From positions 8,457,001-8,521,000 of the forward strand of contig NC_091664.1 of the NCBI RefSeq assembly GCF_042453785.1: a stretch of 64,000 nt of DNA. Reading direction: 5' to 3'. The notes under the pieces are model-generated. The model was given only the letters and a program-made list of their open reading frames with translations, searched no databases and was not told where the DNA came from. Position 1 is the first letter of the stretch. Each line of letters begins with the position of its first letter. The stretch comes from Malus domestica (Eukaryota > Streptophyta > Magnoliopsida > Rosales > Rosaceae). Positions 36,708 to 48,059 of the stretch are shown in pieces. The position numbers and the translations under genes were made by a program.

Positions 36708-36999
36708 TCATAGCTAGGATCAATGTCAACGAGAAAGAGAACAGAAGTTGGAAATGCATTCACACGTAGACGTTGAGAAGAACTTTCACAAAGGAAAGAA
36801 GAACTCTCACGAATGAGAGAACGTGGTGTTTTAGTCTTATTTGATACCATGTCAAATCATTGAGTCCAATGACAACTTCTACATCTCTCTATTTTGGACT
36901 GGCTCTTTATTTTTATATTTTATATATATAACTACATACATATATTAAATGAATCATTTCCACCTATAATATTTGTCCACAAAGTCATTGTTCACTACC

Positions 37000-37224
37000 T
37001 TATAATAAGATCCTTTCCGAATTCTCTTGGTAGGTATTCAGATTATCGATCAATTGTGTTCATTTATCGTACATCATGCAATTAGAAATTATTTTTAATT
37101 TTTAATTTAAAATTGAATATATATAGTATCTACCCAAAATTGACCACACGATGTACGATGAACGGACATAATTGATTGATCCCCGAATCCTTACAAAGAG
37201 GATTTGAAGATGATCCTTGTCCTT
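37000..37224. mobile_element. MITE of the AAAGGATCC family, copy 4 (diverged)
   Basis: Shares AAAATTGACCACACGATGTA and the inverted TCGTACATC arm with the 20841 copy; ends AAGATCCTTTCC and GATGATCCTTGTCC. Confidence 0.6.
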
Positions 37225-37422
37225 GCAACAAAGCTTTGGAAAGGCACTGTGTAAAAAAAAAAAGTCAAACAAACAACGTAAGAATGTCTTACACTTCTTA
37301 GAATGATTAAGAATGTATATCAGACAGATTTGTAAAACGAAAGTTTCTAATCCAATTGTGTTGAACAAAATTATATGGAAATTTTTAGAATAAGAATGTG
37401 AGGTCACCCATCATAAAAAGCA

Positions 37423-37867
37423 AGGTTCTAAAATACGCTAGGCGTTAGTCAAGCAGCATGTTGAGGCCTAGCCCTAGGCGGACTAGGTGGATTTAAGTAA
37501 ATCTATTATATTTCGTGTATATAAGTGTCTGCTTATGCTTACAATATATATAATTTCATCATAAACTACAAGTAGAATGATGAGATATTGGAACATAATG
37601 AAAAAATGGGGAACAAACATATAATGTGTGTTCATTTAAGTATACAACAAGTCTCTAATAATTTATTGTAAAAAATAAAATGCAAAATAAAAATTATCTA
37701 TTTTCTGTCTCAGTGAGTCGCAACCTAGGCGGGTCTGGGTGGACTAGGCAGTTTAGGGGGGCGCGTCAGCAAGTCTAAACGCCCTTTCTTAATTTTCAAA
37801 CGCCTGAACATTAATCGGGACGGTGACCAGCCGCCTAATGCTTAAACGGAAATTTTTAAAACATTGA
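37423..37867. mobile_element. CGCCTAGGCG-rich MITE, copy 2 (inverted)
   Basis: Flanking TAAAAAGCA at 37414-37422 and 37868-37876. Same family as 36071-36707 in the opposite orientation and without its 130-bp duplication. Confidence 0.8.
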
Positions 37868-38393
37868 TAAAAAGCATCACAATTCCATAATTACAAACTC
37901 AGCAAAAAAATATGATATAAACCTATCTTTTGAAATCTATATTTTCTCTTTCAACCTTTTCAAATCTCTCTAATTCTTTTCTTTTTTTTTTTTGAGAACA
38001 ATCTCTCTAATTCTTTCTCATATTTTTTATATATGTCTTTTCAACTCCTCTCTTTCAGCATATTATTATTTAAAAGATATTATCTTCATAGTTTAACTTT
38101 AAGTGACAATTAAATGCAAAAAAGATAATATCAATATACTTGATTTTTTAGGAGATTTGTTTTTTCTCTCCCTTTCACTTAATGAAAGAGAAACTTTTTA
38201 AAAGGGACAAGCACGTTGTGGTAAAGCAAACAATACCACATAGCAAAGTAATACACGTGAACTAAGAGAGCCCATACGGAAAAAATGCTTTTGAACTACA
38301 CGCGAAAAGTAATTCTACACTCAGATGCGCATTAAATGAGGCAAATGTGATCTTAATAAATTTGTACTTCAGAAGAGGCGTTTCTATTAAAAT

Positions 38394-38541
38394 GAGATGT
38401 GATATCCATATACTCTATTTTACTTTTCATATATTTTTTTAGTTTTCGACCGTCGAATCGGATGAATTGAAGAAGATCAACGGAGAGAAATTATTAAAAG
38501 GTGTGTGAGAAGTAAAATGGAATGTATGGATAGCACACCCC
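38394..38541. mobile_element. GTGTGATATCC MITE, copy 1
   Basis: Flanking CTATTAAAAT at 38384-38393 and 38542-38551; the body has TTTACTTTTCATATA, a CGTCGAATCGGATGA core and inverted GTGTGTGAGAAGTAAAA. Confidence 0.8.
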
Positions 38542-38551
38542 CTATTAAAAT

Positions 38552-39180
38552 TACATAGCAAACAACTTCATGTAATTCACGGGCCATAAAAAAGCATCAG
38601 ATAAACAAATTAGTCTAGAAATATTTGATAGGTAATTTGAATTTAAGACATCTTGTGGAAAAATAAAAACAAATTATTATTTCGGCTCTGGATAATTTTG
38701 AAAATAAAATAAAATAAACTGGATAATATTATTCATAATATATTTTTGTACCACATCATTTGAATTAATTAAATTTTTTAATTTAGTTCATTATTTAATA
38801 AACTAATAATTAAGAACAACTAGTTAATTAAATAATGATTGTGATGTACGAGGAGTCTTTTTTTTTTTTTTTTTTTTGGGTTTTGCAAATTTTTCAAATG
38901 ATGTGACTGTCCATATCAGATGTCTCTAAGATGGTATAAAAAAATAGTATAAAAATATGGTATAAAAAATATTACTCAAATTAACCATGCTTATTCCTCT
39001 TCATTCTTGGCCAATAACCATGCGTGTTGGACTCAAAAGAATTCTTATCTATAGCAGACGATTAGGGTTACCGACACGTATGAGACATCTCTGTATTTGG
39101 AAAAAAATTAAATAAATAAAAAATAATAATAAGAAAATAAAAGAAAAGAAAAAGAAAAAGAAAAACGAAGGAATGGGAGA
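38552..39180. other. AT-rich sequence upstream of HSFB2
   Basis: T-run at 38859-38877 and A-rich tracts; no recognised feature. Confidence 0.5.
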
Positions 39181-39183
39181 AGC

Positions 39184-39191
39184 TTCTGGAA
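39184..39191 (+). promoter_or_regulatory. Heat shock element upstream of HSFB2
   Basis: TTCTGGAA (inverted TTC-GAA units spaced by two), with two further GAA units close by at 39201-39208. Class B HSF genes are themselves heat-induced through such sites; the match is by eye. Confidence 0.5.
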
Positions 39192-39963
39192 AAGACGTTA
39201 GAAGAAGAACCTACCACTCACACCCTCTCACAGCCTCCCTACTTCTTCTCGCTCCTTCCTTCCTATCCGCTCTTAATCACTTTCCCTCCCTTTCTCTCTC
39301 TTCTCCGTGGGCCCCACAGTTCTTTTTCCCATAAAACAATAAAAAGAGTTATTGTTTATTATTTTCCTTCCCTTTCCTTCTCGAACCCGCGAATACACCC
39401 TTTTCCCGTCTTCCTCCTACCATTTACTCCACCTCCGGAACCTTCTAGAAACAACAAAAGCGAAATCCTCTCCTTCTCTCCCCCACCCCCCTCCCCTCGC
39501 CTTCTCCTCCCTCCCTCTCCCTCTCCCTCTCCCTCTTTCTGAGCTGCTGCTTCCGGTACTGCCTGCTGCAACAAGATCGATCGAGTTGGCTGTCGTGTCC
39601 AATCCAACTTTTCTGTTTGGTTGGTGGGAAAATCCCTACTCTCTGTTCATCCCAAACCTTTAAATCCACGCTTTCAAGGTAATACACGCCGGCTCCTTGA
39701 TTTAATTCCATTTTTTTTATTGAATTTTCCATTTCCAATACCTAGAAATCTAATTACACAAAAAATAATAGCAAGTAAAATTTCGTATCTCCAGAAATTT
39801 TTGTTTTCTAATCCTCCGCGGTTTCTCGGCAACCAAACGGAGCGTTAAATCATTTTAATTAAATAAAATAACGTTATTTATTTATTTATTTGTTTGTTGA
39901 ACGGATTTTTGATTATCAGTTGCTATTAGAGCTCAGATCTGAGAAGCCGAAGGCCAACAAACC

Positions 39964-41113
39964 ATGTCCTCGTTGCCGGCCGAGCAGAACGGCGACTCGG
40001 CGCCTGCTGGAAGCGGTGGCGGCGGAGGAGATTCGCAGAGATCGCTTCCGACGCCGTTTTTGACCAAAACGTATCAGCTGGTTGACGATCCATCCGTCGA
40101 TGATTTAATATCGTGGAGCGAGGATGGATCGGCGTTCATCGTCTGGCGACCTGCCGAATTCGCCAGAGATTTGCTTCCCAAGTACTTCAAACACAACAAT
40201 TTCTCCAGCTTCGTTCGCCAGCTCAACACTTACGTAAGCCTCCCTCACTTTCCCTCCTTTTCTTGTCAGCCAAACAGGGATTCTTTTCTCGGCAACCGAA
40301 CAGGATTGAGTCACTTCAGATTTACGGTTTCCTAATCTATTTTGCGATTGGATTTTGTAGGGATTCCGGAAAGTCGTGCCGGATCGATGGGAGTTCGCGA
40401 ACGATTTCTTCAAGAAAGGCGAGAAAGGACTTCTCCGGGAGATTCAGCGCCGGAAAATCTCTCCATCCGTGTCGGCGGCAGCTACGGTTGTTCCGCCAGC
40501 GATGGCGGCGATATCCGCGTTGGCTCCCCGGGTGTCTCCGTCTAACTCCGGCGACGAGCAAGTGATCTCGTCCAATTCGTCTCCGGTGGCGGCTCCGGCA
40601 ATGTTGGCTTGCCGAATCAGGAGCTCCACCTCCACGTCGGACGTTCTTGAAGAAAACGAGAGGTTGAGGAAAGAGAACATGCAGCTGAGTCACGAGTTGA
40701 CTCAGCTCCGCGGGTTATGTAATAACATATTGGCGTTGATGACGAACTACGCGTCTGGTCAGTTAGACAGCGGTGGCGGTGGCGGAGGAGGAGGAGGAGG
40801 AGGAGGAGGAGGAGTGGATGACGGTAGGACTCTAGAGCTGTCGCCGGTGAAAGAGGCTGAGCCGGCTGCAGAAGACGCCGGTTGCAACGGAGCAAACGCG
40901 GAGGCTTCCGGGGCGGAAGAGGAGGAGGAGGAGGAAGAAGAGGAGGAGATGAGGCCGAGGTTGTTCGGGGTTTCGATCGGGGTGAAGCGCGTGAGGAGAG
41001 ACGAAGACGAAGAGGAACAACATCGGGAAGGCTCCGAGGGGGCGAAGCAAGAGCCGTCGGATGGGAGCTTGAAGCGCGATTGTGACGCCACGTGGCTGGA
41101 GCTCGGAAAGTGA
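39964..41113 (+). CDS. HSFB2: Class B heat shock transcription factor (HSFB2-like)
   Basis: Nuclear factor binding heat shock elements; class B members lack the activator AHA motif and act mainly as repressors. Exons 39964-40233 and 40361-41113, 340 residues; the single intron splits the DNA-binding domain after LNTY (residue 90), the position conserved in plant HSFs. The DNA-binding domain spans about residues 28-121, with [17 protein letters not shown] as recognition helix. A coiled-coil oligomerisation segment follows (about 184-215, [14 protein letters not shown]). The repressor tetrapeptide LFGV is at 291-294, next to a basic KRVRR (299-303). Unusual are a run of 14 Gly (228-241) and of 11 Glu (276-286), both coded by GGN/GAG microsatellites. 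The leader (39350-39963) is pyrimidine-rich and probably contains an intron. Confidence 0.94.
40765..40950 (+). repeat. Trinucleotide repeats in HSFB2 exon 2
   Basis: GGN/GGA tract coding 14 glycines (about 40772-40813) and GAG/GAA tract coding 11 glutamates (about 40917-40949). Likely length-polymorphic. Confidence 0.85.
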
Positions 41114-41379
41114 TTGAAAATGATCAGATGACGTAGGCGATTGTTGTTTATGGAAGCCGATAATGGAAGCGTGGACAGCAACGCACGGGGAGGAATGTGC
41201 GCACGTGCGAGATAATAACTGGGATGGCGCCACGTGGATGGAAAAGATAAGAACCGAAACCCGGGACGGTGTCCTATGGGCGCGAATGAGATAGTACCAT
41301 ATGAAGCGCGCCAGAGGACGGAAAGAAGACGGTCCCAAATGCTGAGGTTTTTATAGGTGGTGCCCCGTACATATTTATT

Positions 41380-42017
41380 TTTTTAACTTTTTGTACTCTT
41401 TTTCCAATTTACTACCGTTGTATGAAATGAATTGAAAATGATTGAGAAACAAAAATTAACAGGAGTGCTTTTGAGGTAAAAAGAATGTGTGGATAAAGTC
41501 GCTCTTCTTTGTTTAGCTTAGTATTAGTTAATTAGTATGTTTACAATTATATGATTAAATGCAGAAGCGTTCTTGTGTTAGTTTTGACTGGTGTGGTAAA
41601 TGGCAACGTATGCTTAACTAGTGAGAATTTATGTAGCGTTTGAGGAAAATATGCTTAACTAGTGAGAATTTATGTAGCGTTTGAGGAAAATGAAGAAAAA
41701 AGTGGTTGAAGATTTGCGTCATTTGATTTGCTTTGCTTGCAATTTGTAGTCAAAGATATTTACCAAACAAAAATGCCTAGAGCACGTGGATAAGGAGGGG
41801 GAAGGAATTGACTCCTTCAACGTATAAGAAATCTGAGCTTTTATACGTTCATTTGAAATGCCTCCTGTAACTCAATTTTAATATTGTTTATTTTTCTCCT
41901 CAAACGAAAATGTCGTCATTTGCAGTGTGGAATTCAATTTTATTTTTTTTATTTTTTTTATTTTTTTCCAATTGTGGAATTCAGGATTCGTGATGCTTTA
42001 GCAAGATTTCGACAATT
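41380..42017. other. HSFB2 downstream intergenic sequence with a 41-bp duplication
   Basis: Two near-perfect tandem copies of a 41-bp unit at 41610-41650 and 41651-41691 (ATGCTTAACTAGTGAGAATT...). Otherwise AT-rich, nothing else seen. Confidence 0.7.
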
Positions 42018-42150
42018 TCATCATGGATGTGATATCCACACTTCATTTTACTTCTCACACACTTTTCTAATTTTTGGCCGTCGGATCAGATGAAAGGAAG
42101 AAGATCAACGGATAGAAATTAACAAGGGTGTGTGAGAAGGCAAAAGTTGC
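42018..42150. mobile_element. GTGTGATATCC MITE, copy 2
   Basis: GATGTGATATCCACAC start, GGCCGTCGGATCAGATGAA core, GGTGTGTGAGAAG end. TSD not resolved. Confidence 0.7.
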
Positions 42151-42204
42151 AGGAGCGCCTCTAGCAATGGGGATGAGGTCTTGAAGGCAAATGTTGCTGC
42201 CAAG

Positions 42205-42300
42205 GTTTTTAAAAACGCTAAGCGTTAGTCTGGCGGCGGACTAGGGTCTAGCACCTAGACGGGTGCCTAGGCGGATTTAAGGTTCAAAAAGTTTACTAAA
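42205..42300. mobile_element. CGCCTAGGCG-rich MITE, truncated copy 3
   Basis: AAACGCTAAGCGTTAGTC followed by GGTGCCTAGGCGGATTTAA matches one end of the 37423-37867 copy; the rest is absent. Confidence 0.65.
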
Positions 42301-42640
42301 TGGGCTCTAAAATATATAGGCTTTCATTCTTGTTCCCTAGGCAATAAGGATAGAGTTAACAACAACTAATCGGTTGAGATCCAACTCCAGTTATCAGCAT
42401 TTAAGGCATTCATTGATTTTGCTGGTAACCAGCTTTTCGGGAAGGGGTGAGCTAGTGCAAAGAGCTATTGGCTGTTCTAGTTTTTTCATAGTGAAAAACA
42501 TGAGGAAGTTCATAACTTTTCACTCATTAGGGGTATATTACTACTTTCATATCAAATTTTGGTTATAATTATCATACACTTAAAATGGTGGCTATAATTT
42601 CATATGGGGTTCATTTTTTAGTTTCCAAATTTCTCCAAAA

Positions 42641-42847
42641 TTATTTGTGGTCATTTGGGGAAAAAATTGGGGTTCTTGGGAGTGAATTTCTGGTGGAAAA
42701 ATCGAGGGATCGAGTATTTAGTGTGTAGGAATTGGTCAGTGGGGCTTTACGAACTGGGCCAAAAGCAATAAAATCTTCTATGAAAGTTAGCCGTTTGGCG
42801 ATAGAGATAATAAGATGTCGAGGAAGAACGGACAAGTTAGCCATCAA
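42641..42847 (-). pseudogene. F-box N-terminal fragment (F-box/DUF295 type)
   Basis: The minus strand encodes LPRHLIISIAKRL followed by TFIEDFIAFG, matching the F-box plus first helix of plant F-box/DUF295 (KIB-like) proteins, where IAKRL...EDFxAFGxVCKSWR is typical. Here VCKSWR is replaced by VRKAPL and the family match ends; a stop follows at residue 69. F-box proteins recruit substrates to SCF ubiquitin ligases. The fragment is a relic. Confidence 0.65.
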
Positions 42848-42850
42848 GTC

Positions 42851-43307
42851 GTCTGTGACTCAATCGAGCACGATTATTCTAATAAAAACGAAATTCAAAG
42901 AATAAAAACACGAATAAATTATTAGAAATGGACTTTGATAGGGCAAGGCCATATGTATGGAATTCGAAAACTATGACCCTCCACGTTTTCATATTTCATG
43001 TAGAAAATGATTATTTTTCTTCATTATCGACCTAGCATTACCTTTTTATGAAGTATATGTAATTAGGCTTGAATTTCGGAGTGGTTTGATGCCTCAACAA
43101 GGAGGGTTATCCAACATATTTTTATACATAGGTTACAAGTTTGTCTTACAAGTTCATGCCTATCCAATCTTATCCCTAAGCTCAATCCTATTCAGCCGAC
43201 CAAACGGGCGAGGCCTATAGCTCGGAATTCGACCAATTCTCATCACTAAATGGCACCTCAAAAACTCTAATCCAACAAGTTGTTGCGCCAAAAAATCATT
43301 TACGTTG
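42851..43307. other. No recognisable feature
   Basis: Intergenic sequence between two F-box/DUF295 fragments; no frame or repeat supported. Confidence 0.4.
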
Positions 43308-43749
43308 TTAATATTGCAGAACCACCAGTAAGGCCCCTGCTGATTCCACTAGATAAAAGAACGTAAATATAGTCTGATCGTCGACAACTTGTGCGTAATT
43401 TGTCTGGCATCTTTGGATCCAAAACAAGAAGGGCTTCCAAAACCACAAGATACAACAACTGCGTAATTCGGTGTTCAAGAAGGGCTTGATAGTAAGGCGC
43501 AGTTGAACATCATGGAGCTTATCAAGTATTTTCGCAATATCAGGCAACTCAATTAGTGTCTTCTTAAACGGATGCAACATCCACAAGAAGAATGAGAAGA
43601 CTTCCATTGCGCTTCTGGCAGATTAATCTTGCACATCTTATCATTTCCGGTCGAATCACTTGTCTTCTAGTAATAAATTCTTTCATGGTGGTCAATCTCC
43701 ACGACTTACCACACCAAAACCAATAACACCTTCCGTGGAAACTATCCAT
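43308..43749 (-). pseudogene. DUF295-domain fragment, frameshifted
   Basis: Two overlapping minus-strand frames are needed: GKSWRLTTMKEF...GSLLILLVDVASV (43749-43564) and then LHPFKKTLIELPDIAK (43607-43308 frame). The motif NPF/HPF-x-IELP is a signature of the DUF295 beta-propeller of plant F-box proteins. On this strand it lies upstream of the F-box fragment at 42641-42847, so the normal N-to-C order is inverted, showing rearrangement. Confidence 0.55.
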
Positions 43750-44233
43750 CGGTGATCGACCCTATGAGATCTTGGAGAAGATTCGACCAGTTATTCATGA
43801 TGCATCAGAGATCTACTTAAAGGTGTCGAAAACTTAACTAAAAGTTAAGGTACAACTGTACAAGGAACGGTGCAGCAGCAGAGAGTGCAGATAGCAACAC
43901 TACCAATAGTCTAGTAGTAGCCATCTGACTCAGCAGCTTTGTATCTCTGTTGATATCCATGATTCACAAAACAGCACCAAAAGTGAAGAATTTATTCTCC
44001 AAAGGTTTGAAAATAACACAACGAAATTCTCTTGATCTGATCCGTCGGCCATGATCCAACGCTCAATAACTCAGTGTGTGACTTGTTCTTGATCAAATAT
44101 GTTTATGTTTTGTAATGTTGCATTGAAAACATGAAATTACTGTTGAGAAAAAGGCTATAGACCTACAACTATAATTAGCACTGACTTGGACTCCTTAGGT
44201 TATCGGACCTATATCTTCTATGAATTGGGGCAA

Positions 44234-44383
44234 GGGGTGTGCTATGTCCCTACACTCCTTTTTATTTCTCACATACCTCTTGTTAATTTATGTCCCTTGA
44301 TCTTCTTTAATTCATCCGATTCAACAGCCGAAAATTAAAAGAGTGTGTGAGAAGTAAAAAGGGGTGTGTCAATATCACACCCC
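44234..44383. mobile_element. GTGTGATATCC MITE, copy 3
   Basis: Perfect 9-bp TSD TTGGGGCAA at 44225-44233 and 44384-44392; ends GGGGTGTGCTAT and ATATCACACCCC. Confidence 0.88.
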
Positions 44384-44478
44384 TTGGGGCAATATTTACA
44401 TGTAATAAAAGGCCACCTTTTAGTCATCGTCCTAATGAGTTCCGGTCAAATCTATATTATGACATGTTTACTTACATG

Positions 44479-46160
44479 TGTTGGGGCCCAAAAATGTCGC
44501 ACACCAATTTAACCAAATCTCAAGGCTCAATTGTCATGCAAAGCCTACATCTAAGCCCAAATACATGCTAAGGCACGGGAATGAGGAATATATTTACAAA
44601 CATGCTATGCCACGGTGATTAAGTTGGATATTCATGCCATGCTCATGCCTATTCATCACGCCATGCTTCCTCATGCTAATCACTGCCATGCTAAGCCCAA
44701 GTCACAAATTTGGGGCTTGTTAAGTGGATTGTAGTATGGATGATTACGGAAGGTTATTGGGCATACGTGGAATCGGGGTCATGGAAGACTTTGGGCTGCT
44801 TGGGTGCCCAAAGATCCAAGCACATACCCTTTGTATTTCATGCATGCATTATTAAGAGAGAATTAGACTGGTTTACCCTTTTTCCTAGCAAGCCAACTCC
44901 TTTAGTTAGGATTAAATTAGATTCTTGCATTAAATGCATGTTAAGCTTAGCATGTTAGGCATTTAATGTTGATTTTCCATTCCCAGCCTACACAGATAAC
45001 CAACGCGCGAAAGCCATGAGGTGCGCTACCAGAAGTAGCGCTTGTGGAAGGCCGTCCTGGGAAAGCCGCGTCTCAGAAAGAAGCAAACTGCAGGCCTCAA
45101 CAGTGCTTCTATCTTACACCAAAAGGGGAATAATAGGAGGGCTAGGGAAAGGAGGGGAAGACCAAGCCACAAACAGAGATTCCTTTGAAGCCTAGAGAAG
45201 AACCCTTCATCTAGAAAATGAGAGAGAGAAGCCATTAGAGAGGATGAACATGCAGAGTAACACAGGGAGAGAGTAACGTAGTGAGAGAGAACCACCCAGG
45301 AAGAATCCCAGAGAGTTACGTTTAGCCCAGAAGCACACTCCAAGCCTCAGGAATCACCATTCATATAACCTTAGTAATTCCCACAACTATCCATCAAACA
45401 TCTCAACCATTAGAAACCTTACTATCACCCTGGAAAAGCTTAAATCATGCAACTAAGAATGCCATGCAACCATGCAAATCTCTTCTCTCTCATGTTAAAC
45501 CAATAATCTTCTAGCTTCCACACCATGCTTCACTTGAGCAAGTCATTATCTTGATCATTCATGCTATCTTCGAGCCCTTGATGTTACCGGGGTATTTCCT
45601 AAGACAAGAAACTCTTTCGAGATATCCTTGAGACTTGTTACAAATCCGTACCAAGAGGACTTTCTCAAAATCCAAGACTTAAAAGTCTCTCAACAGCATG
45701 CAATAAATATTTTACACCCGGAACATCTAAATCCTGGTTGCAATTGCTTACTGAACTCCTCTATCCTCGGATCGTGGTATCAAATGGCTAAACCTGGATG
45801 AAATTGCTTACTTAAAGCTGGATGCAATAACATCCCGATGCATAGGTTGATCAACATACAATTCTGATCCCATCACCAAAATTAATTAATAAATTAAAAC
45901 CTTATTTTAAATCCAATAAAGCTTTAGCTAATCCGATTGATTACTTATATCACACTTCATATAAGGGACTACGTAGCACCATAGGATGTACAATTACACC
46001 GTGAACCCTAGCACCACCAGGCCTTTTCACCACCTGAATAACCTTGATTTACAACTAAAAAAAACCTAATAGCACCATGAAATTCCTCGCTGGCTTGCTT
46101 CCTCGAAAACTACATTGTAGTCCAACCCATCTGGAGTTATGTAGAGACCTCCTTAGACGT
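44479..46160. other. Unassigned block, possible decayed LTR
   Basis: Starts TGTTGGGGCCC at 44479, LTR-like, and contains purine-rich tracts (45130-45300), but no matching CA end, TSD, PBS or coding region was identified. Confidence 0.25.
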
Positions 46161-46162
46161 CA

Positions 46163-46200
46163 AGTCAGTGGCGGAATCAGGATTCTGGGTTAGGAGGGTT
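46163..46200 (+). mobile_element. Isolated hAT-like terminus
   Basis: CAGTGGCGGAATCAGGATTC followed by TAGGAGGGTTC resembles the end of plant hAT elements; no second end found. Confidence 0.35.
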
Positions 46201-46250
46201 CTCACAAGTAACTAAACTTCAATGGTTTTTTGTTGAAAAAATAGTATTAA

Positions 46251-46482
46251 GGCTCGTTTGAAAGTGCTTTTAAAATGACTGAAAGCGCTTTTGATGATGA
46301 TATTTTTGGGGCTAATTCTTAGTAAAAATGTAAGTGAAACTTGGAAAAGCACTTGAAGTGTTTCCTATAAGAAGCACATAACTGGTGCTCCTTGCATGAA
46401 GCACTTCAAGTGCTTTTGGAACCCAAAAACATTTTTTTTCTAAAAGTGTTTTCAGTCATCTTTAAAGCACTTCCAAACCTGC
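46251..46482. mobile_element. hAT-like MITE, GGCTCGTTTG ends
   Basis: TIR of about 40 bp: GGCTCGTTTGAAAGTGCTTTT on the left is mirrored by AAAGCACTTCCAAACCTGC on the right. The interior has AGAAGCACATAACTGGTGC. TSD not clear because the right flank is an A-run. Confidence 0.7.
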
Positions 46483-46814
46483 AAAAAAAAAAAAAAAGAT
46501 ATTACTTTTTTAATTAATTTACAAATGAAGATGACAACATATATGAAATTGGCAAGTTGTAAAAAGTTGAGAAACAGAGCCCTATTCTTGGGTGACAATT
46601 CTTCGTTCTCCATTCAAGTCCCGACCTATCATTTGGATGCAAAGCGAATTGCACATACTTCACAGATGATGTTCCCAACTGTCTAGTTGTGATGATCATA
46701 TTATTATTCAGATTGTTAAACTTAATATGATGATTAAATTGTTGTTTATTAAGATTCATTAGTTATTTCTTACAGTGATGATATCTTCCGCCAGCTTGTA
46801 CTGCTCAATCCAAA

Positions 46815-47039
46815 CAAAATTTGAAAGTCAGTTTGTTGCATCCATTTAAGAATGCTCATATTGAGCTGCCAGATATTTTGAAATCTGTTGACGGATTTTG
46901 TTACTATGGTTATCAATTAACTACACTAGTGGACACAATATATTTTACATTGCAGAATCATAGATTTTACAATGCGCTTAACTACATTTATGGACATAAT
47001 ATCAACGATATCTTGACAATCATATCAACTACATGTTGA
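46815..47039 (+). pseudogene. DUF295-domain fragment, plus strand
   Basis: LLHPFKNAHIELPDILKS (about 46833-46886) repeats the IELPDI signature seen at 43308-43749 but on the other strand; the reading decays after it. Confidence 0.5.
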
Positions 47040-47344
47040 CTATTTTAAATTTGCAGTATCACAATATCAAAAATGTTGACGTCATATTTATGACACATCA
47101 ATGGGATCCCTCTCCATGCTTCAATTTTGAAAAACATCACTTGTCACGTCAAAAATAAACAATTTCAAACATGCACTTAATAAGTCAATCGAGACGTGAC
47201 AATAATATTAAAACATTGGGTGCAAATTTAGTCCACTACTCGGAATGTGCCTTAGCTTTAAGGCCCTCCACAAGAATCGTAAATATGTTCCTTACCATAC
47301 AAAAAACTGGAAGATTAGAGGTAAACGAATCCGGATTTCTGCTG

Positions 47345-47500
47345 GATTTGTTCTTTAAAGTCGGCACATTCTGTCGAGCACATCTTGTGTGAAACGTTCC
47401 TACAAATGCTGCAACTAGGACCAACCTAGAACTTTTGCTAGTGAACTTCTGCTTTTATTTATTATTATTTTATTTGGAACCAGGAAAAATGTAGTAAAAT
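47345..47500 (+). repeat. Direct repeat, left copy
   Basis: Starts TTTGTTCTTTAAAGTCGGC and ends near GAAAAATGTAGTAAAATT; matches 49433-49583 in the same orientation, 2.1 kb apart, at roughly 90% by eye. Confidence 0.8.
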
Positions 47501-47938
47501 TTATTTTTTTATTTTTTTATTAATCCAAAAATAGTGAGTGCATGAGTGTATACCTTGTGAGAGACTCACTTGTTTGCATATTACGATTTAAATGAATTTA
47601 GGATCACATTGTTATGGCTGTTTCACATATTAATTCCAAGGATATTTGAAAAGTTATTGCTAATTTTATAATATTGTGGATTCGCTTGCTTTATACTTAT
47701 TAAAGTTCTTGATTATTATGTGCTCTTGAATGAAATTCTTTGAGGGTTATTTAGGGAGAAGCTGATTTTTTCATGTTAGTTTTTGTTCTTGAGTTAGTGC
47801 CGGTGTTTGATTTTTAGTCGCTTGAATTGCTAGAGACTAGGAATTAATTAATTGGGGGTGTGATAATTGCTCAAAAGTGCATGTCTAATACATTTTGATT
47901 ATACTCGTTAGGTATTTTTATATAATAACCTATTCGAT

Positions 47939-48059
47939 GAGAATTGTTATTAACATTCCAAAAATCTCATTTGGCACTCCAAACATTCTATAATTAGAAA
48001 GAAAAATACACTTGTAAGGAGTGTAGAATGAGATTTTTATAGTGCTAATAACAGTTCCC
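47939..48059. mobile_element. 122-bp hAT-type MITE, copy 2
   Basis: Same family as 29274-29395 (CACTTGTAAGGAGTGTAGAA core). Flanks TATTCGAT and TATTGGAT, an 8-bp TSD with one change. Confidence 0.75.

Larger units (their letters stand above)
35341..36824 (-). mobile_element. PolyA-tailed retrocopy-like insert, split by a MITE
   Basis: On the minus strand this sequence ends with AATAAA (35385-35390) about 20 bases before an A-rich tail (plus-strand T-run at 35341-35365), and is flanked by GGTGTTTT (about 35337 and 36825-36832). That is the structure of an RNA reverse-transcribed by LINE machinery. It contains one open frame of 156 codons (35597-36067). The nested MITE at 36071-36707 sits immediately upstream of its ATG. 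A LINE 3' end is the alternative, but no reverse transcriptase is seen. Confidence 0.5.

Noticed and set aside
39352-39663. Possible 103-codon upstream ORF of HSFB2
   Set aside because: It begins with TTG rather than ATG and is a pyrimidine-rich leader; no real uORF supported.
40759-41338. Minus-strand frames with poly-Ser or poly-Pro
   Set aside because: Antisense to the GGA/GAG microsatellites of HSFB2 exon 2.
45026-45343. 105-codon minus frame with hydrophobic stretch
   Set aside because: No family match, and it arises from a purine-rich tract on the plus strand in a repeat-like block.
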